Below are positions 14,779-20,869 of a stretch of 27,320 bases of DNA, in pieces. The position numbers were made by a program, and so were the translations under genes. The DNA lies in IMG/VR virus record IMGVR_UViG_3300046001_001937, positions 1-27,320 of that record; one strand, 5' to 3'. This DNA comes from a virus. Under the pieces are notes generated by a model. That model was not told where the DNA came from, ran no database searches, and was given only the letters and a program-made list of their open reading frames with translations. The first letter of the stretch is position 1. The number at the start of each line of letters is the position of its first letter.

Positions 14779-14999
14779 TCGTCCCCCTCCTTCATATAGT
14801 TCATTAGTTCAGCGTTCAGTTTTGCTCTAGCCCATTTCTTCTCACCTTCCATCAGCATTAGAGCCAGCGAAAACTGCACAAAGTTTTGCAGCATATCAAG
14901 ATCAATTTCGTTAACATCGCCAGCCCTGATATTGCGGATAGTTCGCATAGCCTCTTTTCTGGTGTGCCCTACTTTGTTACGCCATAGCGGGTCAGGCAT
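14775..14999 (-). CDS. Small helical phage protein
   Basis: A 74-residue protein, MPDPLWRNKVGHTRKEAMRT at the start, with two charged helices (DLDMLQNFVQFSLALMLMEG and KKWARAKLNAELMNYMKE). AGAGG six bases upstream favours ATG 14999 over a longer in-frame start at 15071. It overlaps the upstream gene by eight bases and the downstream by four. No function is recognised. Confidence 0.6.
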   Translation of the reverse strand: MPDPLWRNKVGHTRKEAMRTIRNIRAGDVNEIDLDMLQNFVQFSLALMLMEGEKKWARAKLNAELMNYMKEGDE

Positions 15000-15288
15000 G
15001 TAAAACCTCTGCTGATTTAAGTTTGCCTGTCTCGCCGTCATAAACAAGTCGCAAATTATGGGGCGCAACATTAGTCGGTTCTAAAAAATGTGGCATACAA
15101 AGCATATTGGTGTGCATATATGTCCTTAAAACGTAAATAAAATCAGGTTTTGGCTCAGGCTTGATGCGGTACTCCACACCTTCTATCCATGTAGGGTTGC
15201 AATCCATCCAACCAATTGCCATATGTATTTGAATCGTAGCACCATCAGCCCAAGCCTTGATTAGCTCTGCGTGTTTGTGTGGTTTCAT
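14992..15288 (-). CDS. Conserved phage protein of the HKHAELIKAWADGA type
   Basis: A 98-residue protein with an N-terminal HKHAELIKAWADGATI segment and a following WMDCNPTWIEGVEYRIKPEP block, a pattern seen in many phage genomes with no assigned role. A second half contains YVLRTYMHTNMLCMPHFL. ATG 15288 overlaps the HTH gene's stop (ATGA). The widespread family suggests a selected but non-essential host-interaction role; that is inference. Confidence 0.7.
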   Translation of the reverse strand: MKPHKHAELIKAWADGATIQIHMAIGWMDCNPTWIEGVEYRIKPEPKPDFIYVLRTYMHTNMLCMPHFLEPTNVAPHNLRLVYDGETGKLKSAEVLHA

Positions 15289-15557
15289 TTCAGTAGCTCC
15301 CGAATCTTCTCAATCGGCATTTTTGTCGCGTCATACACTGCCAGTATTACTTTAGCGTTTACTCTCTTGTGACCTACTCTATACCGGCTTAATTCAGGTG
15401 CGCTAAGGTTAAGTATATTTGCCAAATCCGCATCACTGTTAATTTTATAGAACTCTTTTATATGGTCGAACAATTTATGTTTTGCTTTAATGTGAAAACC
15501 TTTTTGTTCAGGACGTTGATTTACTTTTTCTTGCATCTCTGGTGCTTGAACTATCAT
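15285..15557 (-). CDS. Cro/C1-type helix-turn-helix regulator
   Basis: A 90-residue protein with a charged N-terminus and an XRE-like core. LFDHIKEFYKIN precedes DADLANILNLSAPELSRYRV (helix-turn-helix), then GHKRVNAKVILAVYDATKMP and IEKIRELL. The last part matches the plus-strand regulator at 22735-22950 in layout (DxxLxxI...MPIEKIREL). It probably binds early operators as a Cro-like repressor; targets are not known. It has no oligomerisation or peptidase domain. ATG 15557 overlaps the exported protein's stop. Confidence 0.7.
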   Translation of the reverse strand: MIVQAPEMQEKVNQRPEQKGFHIKAKHKLFDHIKEFYKINSDADLANILNLSAPELSRYRVGHKRVNAKVILAVYDATKMPIEKIRELLK

Positions 15558-15832
15558 TTCTCACCCTTCAATTTCCACCCATTCAAATCGTATATAGCCC
15601 TTTCTCCACTATCCATACGGATATGAAATTTCTCATTAAGCAATGACCAGCAACCATAAAATGCAGTGCCATCTACCGCTGCTATATACATCCTACGCTG
15701 ATAATCTTCACAATCTTTAGAAGAATATCCAGTTAAAACAATATCCCCACCATCTTTATTTTTGGATACCATCCATTGTTCAGCACTAGCTGACCCACTT
15801 ATAAGCATTAATGCAATAATTATCTTTTTCAT
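15554..15832 (-). CDS. Small exported (periplasmic) protein with two cysteines
   Basis: A 92-residue protein with a classic signal peptide (MKKIIIALMLISGSASA, cleaved before EQW) and a mature part with two cysteines (about positions 36 and 61) that could form a disulfide. It carries a YYxxxMYIAAVDGTAFYGCW-like segment near the middle and a W-K-L end. Secreted phage proteins of this kind can act in superinfection exclusion or envelope alteration, but no specific evidence is visible. AAATAAAGGTAAATATG forms the start, shared with two other genes. Confidence 0.7.
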   Translation of the reverse strand: MKKIIIALMLISGSASAEQWMVSKNKDGGDIVLTGYSSKDCEDYQRRMYIAAVDGTAFYGCWSLLNEKFHIRMDSGERAIYDLNGWKLKGEK

Positions 15833-15846
15833 ATTTACCTTTATTT
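15830..15846 (-). repeat. Recurring AAATAAAGGTAAATATG start cassette
   Basis: The 17-base string (minus strand here) contains the previous gene's AAA-TAA end, the AGG ribosome-binding core and the ATG. It recurs exactly before the SSB-like gene (22119-22135). Its first 15 bases also precede the ERF gene (21483-21497), which then starts with GTG. It is a shared initiation block on both strands. Confidence 0.6.
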
Positions 15847-16164
15847 AGTATTCCTATCAACATTCCTATTAGAAGCCTCCTGCGACCTCCATATATCAAT
15901 CCTTGCTTGTGCTGCTACCAGCATCCACCTGAGTTGCTCTGCGTCTTCCACAGCTTCTTTAAGACCGTCCAGTACCGCAATGTATTCTTCATGAGCGTAT
16001 GCATCTGCTTCCTTGTCTGCAATTGTGGTTTTTGTACTAGCCTGGTAACAAATGGCTTTCTGTGTTTTGCGATATTGCTCCATGTACACAACATTAGCTT
16101 TAGCTATTGCATATTCTCTGGAGTGTTTAATTATGTAATCTACAGCAGCGTTAGGATCTATCAT
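15841..16164 (-). CDS. Conserved helical phage protein
   Basis: A 107-residue protein, largely helical: YIIKHSREYAIAKANVVYM, then EQYRKTQKAI, TTIADKEADAYAHEEYIAVL and LKEAVEDAEQLRWMLVAAQA with a basic tail. Homologous sequence occurs in many phage genomes with no settled function. ATG 16164 has GAG five bases upstream. It follows the first gene of the operon after about 45 AT-rich bases. Confidence 0.7.
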   Translation of the reverse strand: MIDPNAAVDYIIKHSREYAIAKANVVYMEQYRKTQKAICYQASTKTTIADKEADAYAHEEYIAVLDGLKEAVEDAEQLRWMLVAAQARIDIWRSQEASNRNVDRNTK

Positions 16165-16209
16165 ATTTACTCAAATAAACAACATTTGTTTAAAGACTAC
16201 TGCAATAAA

Positions 16210-16419
16210 TTATTTTTCTAACTTAATTTTTAAATTTTTTGCATCAGTTTTTGAAAGAATGATTCCTTCTGGATGCTCATATTTAGCAGAAAGATCGCTG
16301 TTAACCGGGTAAACGTTTGCATCAAGTTTTGTAACCACATCGCCATCCTGTACATAAAAAATTGCAACATTGCCATTTTCTGTGAGTTGACCAAAAATTT
16401 TATTGTTGAGTTCTTGCAT
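16210..16419 (-). CDS. First gene of the minus-strand accessory operon
   Basis: A 69-residue protein, MQELNNKIFGQLTENGNVAI at the start, with a beta-rich FYVQDGDVVTKLDANVYPV core and a basic C-terminus (KTDAKNLKIKLEK). No named domain is recognised. ATG 16419 is supported by AAGGGG eight bases upstream, in a leader that resembles the plus-strand early leader at 20.84 kb. An in-frame extension to 16500 would run through the promoter and is rejected. Confidence 0.65.
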   Translation of the reverse strand: MQELNNKIFGQLTENGNVAIFYVQDGDVVTKLDANVYPVNSDLSAKYEHPEGIILSKTDAKNLKIKLEK

Positions 16420-16424
16420 TTGTA

Positions 16425-16459
16425 TCCCCTTGTTAGTGACACTGCGTTTGCTGTGTCGA
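16425..16459 (-). promoter_or_regulatory. Leader hairpin before the first accessory gene
   Basis: On the minus strand GACAC and GTGTC form a five-pair stem, with inner GC/GC pairs around an AAAC loop and one A-A mismatch. The element lies between the conserved leader and the ribosome-binding site of the 16419 gene. The matching plus-strand leader lacks it, so it looks like an insertion of about 17 bases. Possible effects are mRNA stability or control of initiation. Confidence 0.45.
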
Positions 16460-16512
16460 TGTAGAGATATTAAAGATATTGTTTCGATCGGTAAACACAA
16501 TTATTTCTATCA
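16451..16512 (-). promoter_or_regulatory. Early promoter with conserved leader (minus strand)
   Basis: A -10 hexamer TAATAT (complement of 16467-16472) lies under a -35-like TTACCG or TTTACC (complement of 16489-16495, 16 or 17 bases upstream), giving a sigma70-type promoter. Immediately downstream is TATCTCTACATCGACACAG, which matches 19 of 19 bases of the plus-strand leader at 20834-20852. A TGATAGAAAT box lies 33 bases upstream of it, again at the same spacing as in the plus-strand promoter. It should drive the accessory operon that starts at 16419. Confidence 0.75.
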
Positions 16513-16530
16513 ATAGTTATGCACCAATAG

Positions 16531-16884
16531 CTATTTCTTATCATCCTCAAATATCAGCACATCAATCTGACCGCCCTTGATTACATCACGCCGAATCAGG
16601 TGCAACTCGTCAATCTGGCAGTCATCCAGCCATACGCCAGCATGAGTCAGAGCATCCTGCAGAGCTTTGAGCCTGTTATCCAAATCCTGCCTAATTCGAT
16701 TAGCCGGATAGATAGACGCATACATAATAATTCTTCCCTCTAGCATCTTGTGACCAGCCTGAGCCACTATCTCTGCTACTTGCTTGCGGTACTCTAATCC
16801 AGCCTTCTTAATGTACTTTCTAACCCCATGCTGACCGTAGTAGTGGTTAATAGTAGGAGCCAGTGGCAAGCGTAAAGTAATCAT
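16531..16884 (-). CDS. rusA: RusA-family Holliday junction resolvase
   Basis: A 117-residue protein beginning MITLRLPLAPTINHYYGQHG. It contains the diagnostic RQDLDNRLKALQDALTHAGV and WLDDCQIDELHLIRR blocks, which include the aspartates that bind metal in RusA. The enzyme resolves four-way junctions during late replication and recombination. ATG 16884 overlaps the upstream stop (ATGA). The gene ends the replication block, directly upstream of the promoter region of the accessory operon. Confidence 0.9.
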   Translation of the reverse strand: MITLRLPLAPTINHYYGQHGVRKYIKKAGLEYRKQVAEIVAQAGHKMLEGRIIMYASIYPANRIRQDLDNRLKALQDALTHAGVWLDDCQIDELHLIRRDVIKGGQIDVLIFEDDKK

Positions 16885-17084
16885 TTCCAGTCCCCATCTA
16901 GGCCGCGGTTTCCCTTTTCCCACTGTATACGAGCATCAATTCTTAGTTTATTAGCCAAAATCTCCCCCCTTCGTTTTTCCACAGCAAGTAGGTATTCCAT
17001 AGCTTTGTTCCTATCTTGTACCCGCCATTTAAGAACCTGGCGTACTTCGCATTGATGACGTTGTTCTTCAAAAAACTCATGCAC
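16881..17084 (-). CDS. DUF7696-like small protein
   Basis: A 67-residue helical protein, MHEFFEEQRHQCEVRQVLKW at the start, with RNKAMEYLLAVEKRRGEILA and RIDARIQWEKG following. The pattern C-E-x-R...YL-x-x-VE-x-x-RG is one I recall for DUF7696, of unknown role. The start is GTG 17084, with GGAG eight bases upstream. The GTG comes directly after the stop of the frame overlapping the methyltransferase and lies eight bases inside the methyltransferase. Confidence 0.65.
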   Translation of the reverse strand: MHEFFEEQRHQCEVRQVLKWRVQDRNKAMEYLLAVEKRRGEILANKLRIDARIQWEKGNRGLDGDWK

Positions 17085-17865
17085 TCAAAATTCTCCATGC
17101 TGTTGCTGCACATAATGGAACCTGTCCGTTTCCAATTGCTTTAAGTCTGTCCACCCTAGAGGCCACCCCATCAGCCACTCTACCCACATTGGGTTCAGAC
17201 TCCCACCAGCTTGCATTGCCAATGTTTCCGAATTTCGATTTAATTCCGATGGAGAATTCCCATTGTCTTTCCACATCCTTGCTACCGGAGTTGCTAGTTT
17301 CTTTTTTAATGCTTTCCTGCTGTTGCTTCCACCGTCTAATCCTGTTGTATTGGGCGTGTGAAAACTGTCCAATCCGTTCGGCGAAAATCCAGATTCTGTC
17401 CCTCTGATGGTTTGCTCCAACGTCTGCTGCTCCCAGCACTCCCCATTTCGCATTAAACCCCATCGTGGCCAAGTCTCCGAGAACTCGTCCAAGCCCCCTA
17501 GAAGTGAGCATTGGTGAGTTTTCCACGAAAGCGAATCTTGGCTGTACTTCGTGAATGATCCTTGCCATTTCTCCCCACATTCCTGATCGCTCTCCGTCAA
17601 TTCCTGCTCCTTTTCCTGCTGCACTAATGTCTTGGCATGGAAACCCTCCAGATACAACATCAACAATTCCTCGCCATGGCTTTCCGTCAAAGGTTTGAAC
17701 ATCATCCCAAATCGGGAAAGTTTCAAGAACTTTGTCATTTTGTCGGGCGCACAATACGCTTGCTGGATATGGTTCCCATTCAACTGCACAGACTGTTCTC
17801 CATCCAAGAAGTTTTCCCCCAAGTATTCCTCCACCAGCACCTGCGAAAAGAGCCAACTCATTCAC
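17077..17865 (-). CDS. dcm: DNA (cytosine-5) methyltransferase
   Basis: A 262-residue enzyme with the C5 motif order. Motif I is FAGAGGG (7-13), motif IV the catalytic PCQ loop (GGFPCQDIS, 73-81), motif VI ENS (115-117; usual ENV), motif VIII QRDRIW (154-159), and motif X near IGNGQVP (244-250). The target-recognition stretch (about 160-220) is short. It probably methylates phage DNA against host restriction; no cognate endonuclease is nearby. The start is GTG 17865, overlapping the helicase stop, with AGGGGG five bases upstream. Another 258-codon frame covers almost the same span. Confidence 0.88.
   Translation of the reverse strand: MNELALFAGAGGGILGGKLLGWRTVCAVEWEPYPASVLCARQNDKVLETFPIWDDVQTFDGKPWRGIVDVVSGGFPCQDISAAGKGAGIDGERSGMWGEMARIIHEVQPRFAFVENSPMLTSRGLGRVLGDLATMGFNAKWGVLGAADVGANHQRDRIWIFAERIGQFSHAQYNRIRRWKQQQESIKKETSNSGSKDVERQWEFSIGIKSKFGNIGNASWWESEPNVGRVADGVASRVDRLKAIGNGQVPLCAATAWRILSA
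17085..17861 (-). CDS. Overlapping reading frame inside the cytosine methyltransferase gene
   Basis: This frame is in the +1 register relative to the methyltransferase and stays open for 258 codons. It starts with ATG 17861, immediately after the helicase stop and four bases after the methyltransferase GTG, sharing the same AGGGGG ribosome-binding site. It stops immediately before the GTG of the next gene. Its second half has segments that I recognise as a phage protein type: GEKWQGSFTKY with SLSWKTHQCSLLGG, TWPRWGLMRNGECWE, TTGLDGGSNSRKA and LNPMWVEWLMGWPLGWTDL. An internal ATG 17660 with GAGG eight bases upstream could yield a 191-residue form. Either it is a genuine overprinted gene or its conservation merely reflects the methyltransferase frame. 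I cannot decide without comparison. Confidence 0.4.
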   Translation of the reverse strand: MSWLFSQVLVEEYLGENFLDGEQSVQLNGNHIQQAYCAPDKMTKFLKLSRFGMMFKPLTESHGEELLMLYLEGFHAKTLVQQEKEQELTESDQECGEKWQGSFTKYSQDSLSWKTHQCSLLGGLDEFSETWPRWGLMRNGECWEQQTLEQTIRGTESGFSPNGLDSFHTPNTTGLDGGSNSRKALKKKLATPVARMWKDNGNSPSELNRNSETLAMQAGGSLNPMWVEWLMGWPLGWTDLKQLETDRFHYVQQQHGEF

Positions 17866-18821
17866 ACGTTCCCCCTAAAATGTCCATTGTTATCAAAGTC
17901 ACTCGGAAAGCCCTGCCATTTCTCAATAAACTGGCTGCTATCTCGGTGGAACCAGAAGTTAAACCACTCTGTAGCCTCACCGTTACGTTGTTTCTCATTC
18001 ATTAGAATCATATCCGGTGAAGACATATCGGTGTCTATTCCTTTCTGTATCTCGTTTTCTTTTTTCTTGTTGCGCCAGACAATAAATACGTTATCAACCT
18101 GATCTGTAATTGAACTGGAACCGCGCAAGTCGTTCTTATTAGGCATTAACTCATCAGATTGCAGCTTGCGGATATGGTGAACCAAATGCACATGGATATT
18201 GTGATCTCTAGCCAATGCAGTGATTTCATCAACAAACCGTTTTTGACCGTTGTAGTCATCCTCACCTGATACGCACTTCATTAGTGAATCAATGAAAACA
18301 TGGGTAACACCTAGTTCTACAGCGCAATATCTAGCTACTGAAATAACCTGGTCTGCCGTTACCGTACCCTGTTGGTCGTAAAACCACAGGTTTCCCATAG
18401 CAAATGCTTTGAAACGATTATAAAGTTTTCTCTTGTAGTCTAGCCCCTGTATCTCAGCATGGTGGTCTATATCCTCACCTGCAAATTGCCGTACAAGTCG
18501 CTTAATACTTACTTTCGGCTTCATCTCGAATGATGCTACACAGACTTTTTCTCCCTGTTTAATCAGACCTAAAGCCACTTGACCAGTCAGCAAAGACTTA
18601 CCGCCACCGTTGGAACCAGCCCAAACTGTAACCTCACCAGGACGGAAAGCAAAAGACTTCGTGCTTTCCCACTCCATTTTCGTAGACTTCTCAATAACCG
18701 GATTATCAAGGTTGTCTGCAAGCTCATCAACCCAGACAGATACATCCTTAACGTTTTGCTTGTGGTCTGTAGCCCGTAAGTACGAACTAAAATCAATATC
18801 TTCATTCAGGAACATAGTCAT
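17862..18821 (-). CDS. DnaB-like replicative helicase / RecA-fold ATPase
   Basis: A 319-residue protein with Walker A GSNGGGKS (69-76), Walker B HVFIDS (174-179), a histidine-containing switch HLVHH (212-216) and a DNA-binding-loop region DLRGSSSITDQVDN (231-244). It lacks the primase and zinc domains of T7 gp4, so it looks like the helicase part alone, with host or other phage primase expected. ATG 18821 has GGGGAG seven bases upstream; a second ATG two codons in is possible. It overlaps the upstream gene by 20 bases and the methyltransferase by four. Confidence 0.88.
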   Translation of the reverse strand: MTMFLNEDIDFSSYLRATDHKQNVKDVSVWVDELADNLDNPVIEKSTKMEWESTKSFAFRPGEVTVWAGSNGGGKSLLTGQVALGLIKQGEKVCVASFEMKPKVSIKRLVRQFAGEDIDHHAEIQGLDYKRKLYNRFKAFAMGNLWFYDQQGTVTADQVISVARYCAVELGVTHVFIDSLMKCVSGEDDYNGQKRFVDEITALARDHNIHVHLVHHIRKLQSDELMPNKNDLRGSSSITDQVDNVFIVWRNKKKENEIQKGIDTDMSSPDMILMNEKQRNGEATEWFNFWFHRDSSQFIEKWQGFPSDFDNNGHFRGNV

Positions 18822-19152
18822 CTAAAATCTCCCCAGAAGGCATAATCAGGAACTTGCTATTAGCAAGAAAAACTGACTTAGCTTTAGCAGCTACAAAAGC
18901 CGCGTGAATGTTTTTAAGTTTTGGCAGCGACTCATTGCTGCAAATGTGAACTGTCAAGCCTACAGCAAATCTCAGATCTAGCTGATTGACATTTTCTATC
19001 GGAAGTATCTCGATCTCTGGATATGTCAATGTATCACCGGCTTTATGCCAGACGCTCCAAGCCTTTGTTTTGTCGTACCCTTGGTACACCCATAGACCTC
19101 TTGGTTTAAGCCCTTCTAGGCGCATTTTGATGAGTTCTAGATGCCCTCTCAT
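18802..19152 (-). CDS. Unknown protein between replication initiator and helicase
   Basis: A 116-residue protein beginning MRGHLELIKMRLEGLKPRGL. A YQGYDKTKAWSVWHKAGDTL segment, IEILPIENVNQLDLRFAVGL and a C-terminal FLANSKFLIMPSGEIL follow. I recognise no catalytic motif. ATG 19152 overlaps the initiator's stop codon (ATGA). Position suggests a replication accessory such as a helicase loader or DNA-end factor, but nothing in the sequence proves that. Confidence 0.6.
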   Translation of the reverse strand: MRGHLELIKMRLEGLKPRGLWVYQGYDKTKAWSVWHKAGDTLTYPEIEILPIENVNQLDLRFAVGLTVHICSNESLPKLKNIHAAFVAAKAKSVFLANSKFLIMPSGEILDDYVPE

Positions 19153-19823
19153 GGCTGGTAACCCTTCTCCCAATACTTTAACTGCTTTCCAGCGGTAACT
19201 TCTACGCCATCCAACCAGCGTTTACCGTTTAGCCAAGTAGCTGGGTGCGGAATAAATTTCGGATCAGTCCAGTTCGGTTTTTGTTTTGCAATGGCTTCTA
19301 TGATTTCAGAAACTAACTTTTCATCAGGCTTCAATTTTGACCATGATTTCTCAGCATTGCCTTTTGCAGTCTTTCTTGGATAAGCAGACCAAAAAAGATC
19401 AAAGTCTTTTATATGTTTATTGTTTCTTGTTTCTTGTTTAGTGTTTGGTTGCTCGTCCGTTAAATTCTCGTTCAACGTCCGTTCAACATCCGTTGACAAT
19501 TTGTTAGACCTAGATTCAGCAGACGCTTTACCAGCTTTAGAGGCTTGTTCAGATTTAGCGTGATACTTAGCTATTTCCTTATCGGCTCTTAAATTTTCCC
19601 AACCTTCTTCTGTTAGCTGAAAAAACTCCTCTAAAATTTGCTGAACTTCTGTCTCATAATCACGGGCGTTAATTTGTCGTGCAACGGATGCTATACCGCT
19701 GTTCAACGGACGTTCATTTAGGTAGTAAGCGTCAAGCAATCTTCGGTAAATAGCATCTTCAGCAAGTGTTAAATGCCTTGTGTGACCGATGTAATCGCCA
19801 ATATTGAATTGATAATAATGCAT
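19149..19823 (-). CDS. Replication initiation protein with DUF1376 domain
   Basis: A 224-residue protein. The N-terminus MHYYQFNIGDYIGHTRHLTL with DAIYRRLLDAYYLNERPLNS is a DUF1376 (YdaU-like) domain. A variable N- and T-rich linker follows (about 105-130). The C-terminus FDLFWSAYPRKTAKGNAEKS and PHPATWLNGKRWLDG resembles the C-terminal module of phage O-like replication proteins. It probably recognises the origin and recruits the downstream helicase. ATG 19823 is preferred to an upstream TTG. It is preceded by a structured leader and promoter. Confidence 0.85.
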   Translation of the reverse strand: MHYYQFNIGDYIGHTRHLTLAEDAIYRRLLDAYYLNERPLNSGIASVARQINARDYETEVQQILEEFFQLTEEGWENLRADKEIAKYHAKSEQASKAGKASAESRSNKLSTDVERTLNENLTDEQPNTKQETRNNKHIKDFDLFWSAYPRKTAKGNAEKSWSKLKPDEKLVSEIIEAIAKQKPNWTDPKFIPHPATWLNGKRWLDGVEVTAGKQLKYWEKGYQP

Positions 19824-19836
19824 TGCTTTTTCCAAT

Positions 19837-19921
19837 AAAAAAAGCCCTAGGTGAGACTCTCATTCTTTCGAATGTTGACGGACTGGTGAGTAACCAGCAG
19901 AGTCCCATCTAAGGCTTACTC
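19837..19921 (-). ncRNA. Structured leader RNA with U-run before the replication initiator
   Basis: On the minus strand an 18-position closing helix pairs 19917-19900 with 19859-19842, with one mismatch and two G-U wobbles. Inside it are a five-pair hairpin CTGGT-TACTC-ACCAG (19897-19883) and a five-pair hairpin CATTC-GAAA-GAATG with a GNRA loop (19874-19861). The loop TACTC can pair with GAGTA at 19921-19917, a possible pseudoknot. The closing helix is followed by seven T residues and then the start region of the initiator gene. Wobbles and the GNRA loop fit the minus strand better than the plus strand. It could be a terminator, attenuator or small RNA. Confidence 0.65.
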
Positions 19922-19948
19922 GTTGTGTGTGCCGTCAAGCACATGACT

Positions 19949-19977
19949 ACTATATCTTAACTTTTCATTGCTTGCAA
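19949..19977 (-). promoter_or_regulatory. Sigma70-type promoter for the replication genes
   Basis: On the minus strand TTGCAA (19977-19972) and TATAGT (19954-19949) are separated by 17 bases, so both hexamers are close to consensus at optimal spacing. Transcription would start near 19941, giving a leader of roughly 120 bases that contains the structured RNA. The -35 lies immediately after the stop codon of the upstream gene. No experimental data are available. Confidence 0.65.
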
Positions 19978-19978
19978 A

Positions 19979-20356
19979 TCAAAAATAATGCGGAGCAGCA
20001 AGAGTTGCACCCAATCCAATGAATGAAATTTCCCTGATTTTCTGACCTCTAGGAGATACTTTTGGCAGCATATATTTACCTGCCAGCTCTGTGAATTCTT
20101 TAGGTGTGCGTGATGGCACTACGTCCTGCTCAACCTCTGGGAACTCCGATAGATCAACATTAGCCCTGTATCTGTTTCCAGTAAGGACTAAAACACCAGT
20201 CATTCGCAGATATGCAAATTCACCCTTTAGCGAACCTTCATCTGGCAAGCCCATCAACGTGTATTCGTCAATAAATTGATTCATTGTCATTGATCCTGAT
20301 TTTACAAAGTTCATCAAAATTTTATGACGGCGACTACCTTCACTTGGTATTTTCAT
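19979..20356 (-). CDS. Unknown protein with winged-helix-like layout
   Basis: A 125-residue protein from ATG 20356: MKIPSEGSRRHKILMNFVKS, then GSMTMNQFIDEYTLMGLPDE and LKGEFAYLRMTGVLVLTGNR. A C-terminal stretch contains PSRTPKEFTELAGKYML. The first half has the helix-helix-helix then beta pattern of small DNA-binding winged-helix proteins, inferred only. The start overlaps the upstream gene by 17 bases; a longer in-frame extension would run back into that gene. The ribosome-binding site is weak. Confidence 0.55.
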   Translation of the reverse strand: MKIPSEGSRRHKILMNFVKSGSMTMNQFIDEYTLMGLPDEGSLKGEFAYLRMTGVLVLTGNRYRANVDLSEFPEVEQDVVPSRTPKEFTELAGKYMLPKVSPRGQKIREISFIGLGATLAAPHYF

Positions 20357-20501
20357 TTTTTTGTTCTTTCTTCTCGTCTTGTTTAACTTCGTTATAGCCA
20401 GGTTCCACTTTCTTGCGGAATATTCTGTCGTAGTTTTCTTCGTATTTTTTTGTATTCGGTCTTGATGCAAGCCTATCGCCAGTTACGTCATTGTGACTCA
20501 T
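20340..20501 (-). CDS. Small phage protein (MSHNDVTGDRL type)
   Basis: A 53-residue charged protein, MSHNDVTGDRLASRPNTKKY at the start, with an ENYDRIFRKK segment and an E and K rich tail. The TGDxLxSxP...Y-x-x-NYDxIF pattern is often seen in phage early regions without known function. ATG 20501 has AGGGG six bases upstream; an earlier ATG 20522 lacks a site. It overlaps the zinc-ribbon gene by 14 bases. Confidence 0.65.
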   Translation of the reverse strand: MSHNDVTGDRLASRPNTKKYEENYDRIFRKKVEPGYNEVKQDEKKEQKNENTK

Positions 20502-20703
20502 TTGCACCCCTTTTTTCGTCATATTTAGCTTGTAAATTCATTTTTTCCATTGTTTTTTTGCTCATGTAAATGCTCACTGTTCGTTTCTCAAAGCAAGCCT
20601 GACACCGCCATGCCCTATGACTGCCTTTAGTTACTTTTCCACCATGAAATAGCTTTACAGACTGACAAGTTGTGCAAAACTTTGTTGGTATATCCGATAG
20701 CAT
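20488..20703 (-). CDS. Zinc-ribbon mini-protein
   Basis: A 71-residue protein with two CxxC pairs (FCTTCQS near residue 9 and RCQACFE near 34) that probably bind zinc, followed by a helix SIYMSKKTMEKMNLQAKYDE. Small zinc-ribbon proteins in phage early regions can bind host RNA polymerase or nucleic acids, but nothing here is specific. AGGAG lies six bases upstream of ATG 20703. It is the first minus-strand gene left of the divergent control region. Confidence 0.7.
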   Translation of the reverse strand: MLSDIPTKFCTTCQSVKLFHGGKVTKGSHRAWRCQACFEKRTVSIYMSKKTMEKMNLQAKYDEKRGANESQ

Positions 20704-20869
20704 TTCTTCTCCTAATGTTTGATGACGAAAATTAGGATAACAAAAAATTGGTTTCGTGTGATGAATTTTAACTATCGAATATTGGTTTACTGATAGAAAT
20801 TATTTTCTTTGACAAAACTATACAATCCTTTATTATCTCTACATCGACACAGAAACAAGGGGAAACAAA
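20704..20869. promoter_or_regulatory. Divergent control region between the early operons
   Basis: This 166-base AT-rich stretch separates the minus-strand zinc-ribbon gene from the plus-strand early operon. It holds the strong plus-strand promoter at 20809-20836, a TGATAGAAAT box at 20791-20800 and spaced CTATC/GATAG half-sites (from 20772) that could be operator elements. A minus-strand promoter for the 20703 gene must exist here but I see no convincing hexamer pair. Confidence 0.6.
20791..20852 (+). promoter_or_regulatory. Strong early promoter with conserved leader (plus strand)
   Basis: A consensus -35 TTGACA (20809-20814) and a near-consensus -10 TATTAT (20831-20836) are separated by 16 bases. 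The start site should lie near 20843. The leader TATCTCTACATCGACACAG (20834-20852) and the upstream TGATAGAAAT box (20791-20800) are repeated at the same 33-base distance in the minus-strand promoter at 16.45-16.51 kb. It drives the plus-strand early operon. Confidence 0.85.

Noticed and set aside
17632-18102. Long plus-strand frames opposite the methyltransferase and helicase (also 17637-18005)
   Set aside because: They cross gene boundaries, have no ribosome-binding site and lie against a clear minus-strand operon. Unlike the same-strand 17085-17861 frame, their ends do not fit the operon.
19842-19917. A tRNA gene
   Set aside because: The length suits, but there is no acceptor/anticodon/T-arm arrangement, no TTCRANTC loop and no anticodon stem.
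19842-19917. A hammerhead-type ribozyme
   Set aside because: GAAA is present only as a hairpin loop and no CUGANGA core exists on either strand.
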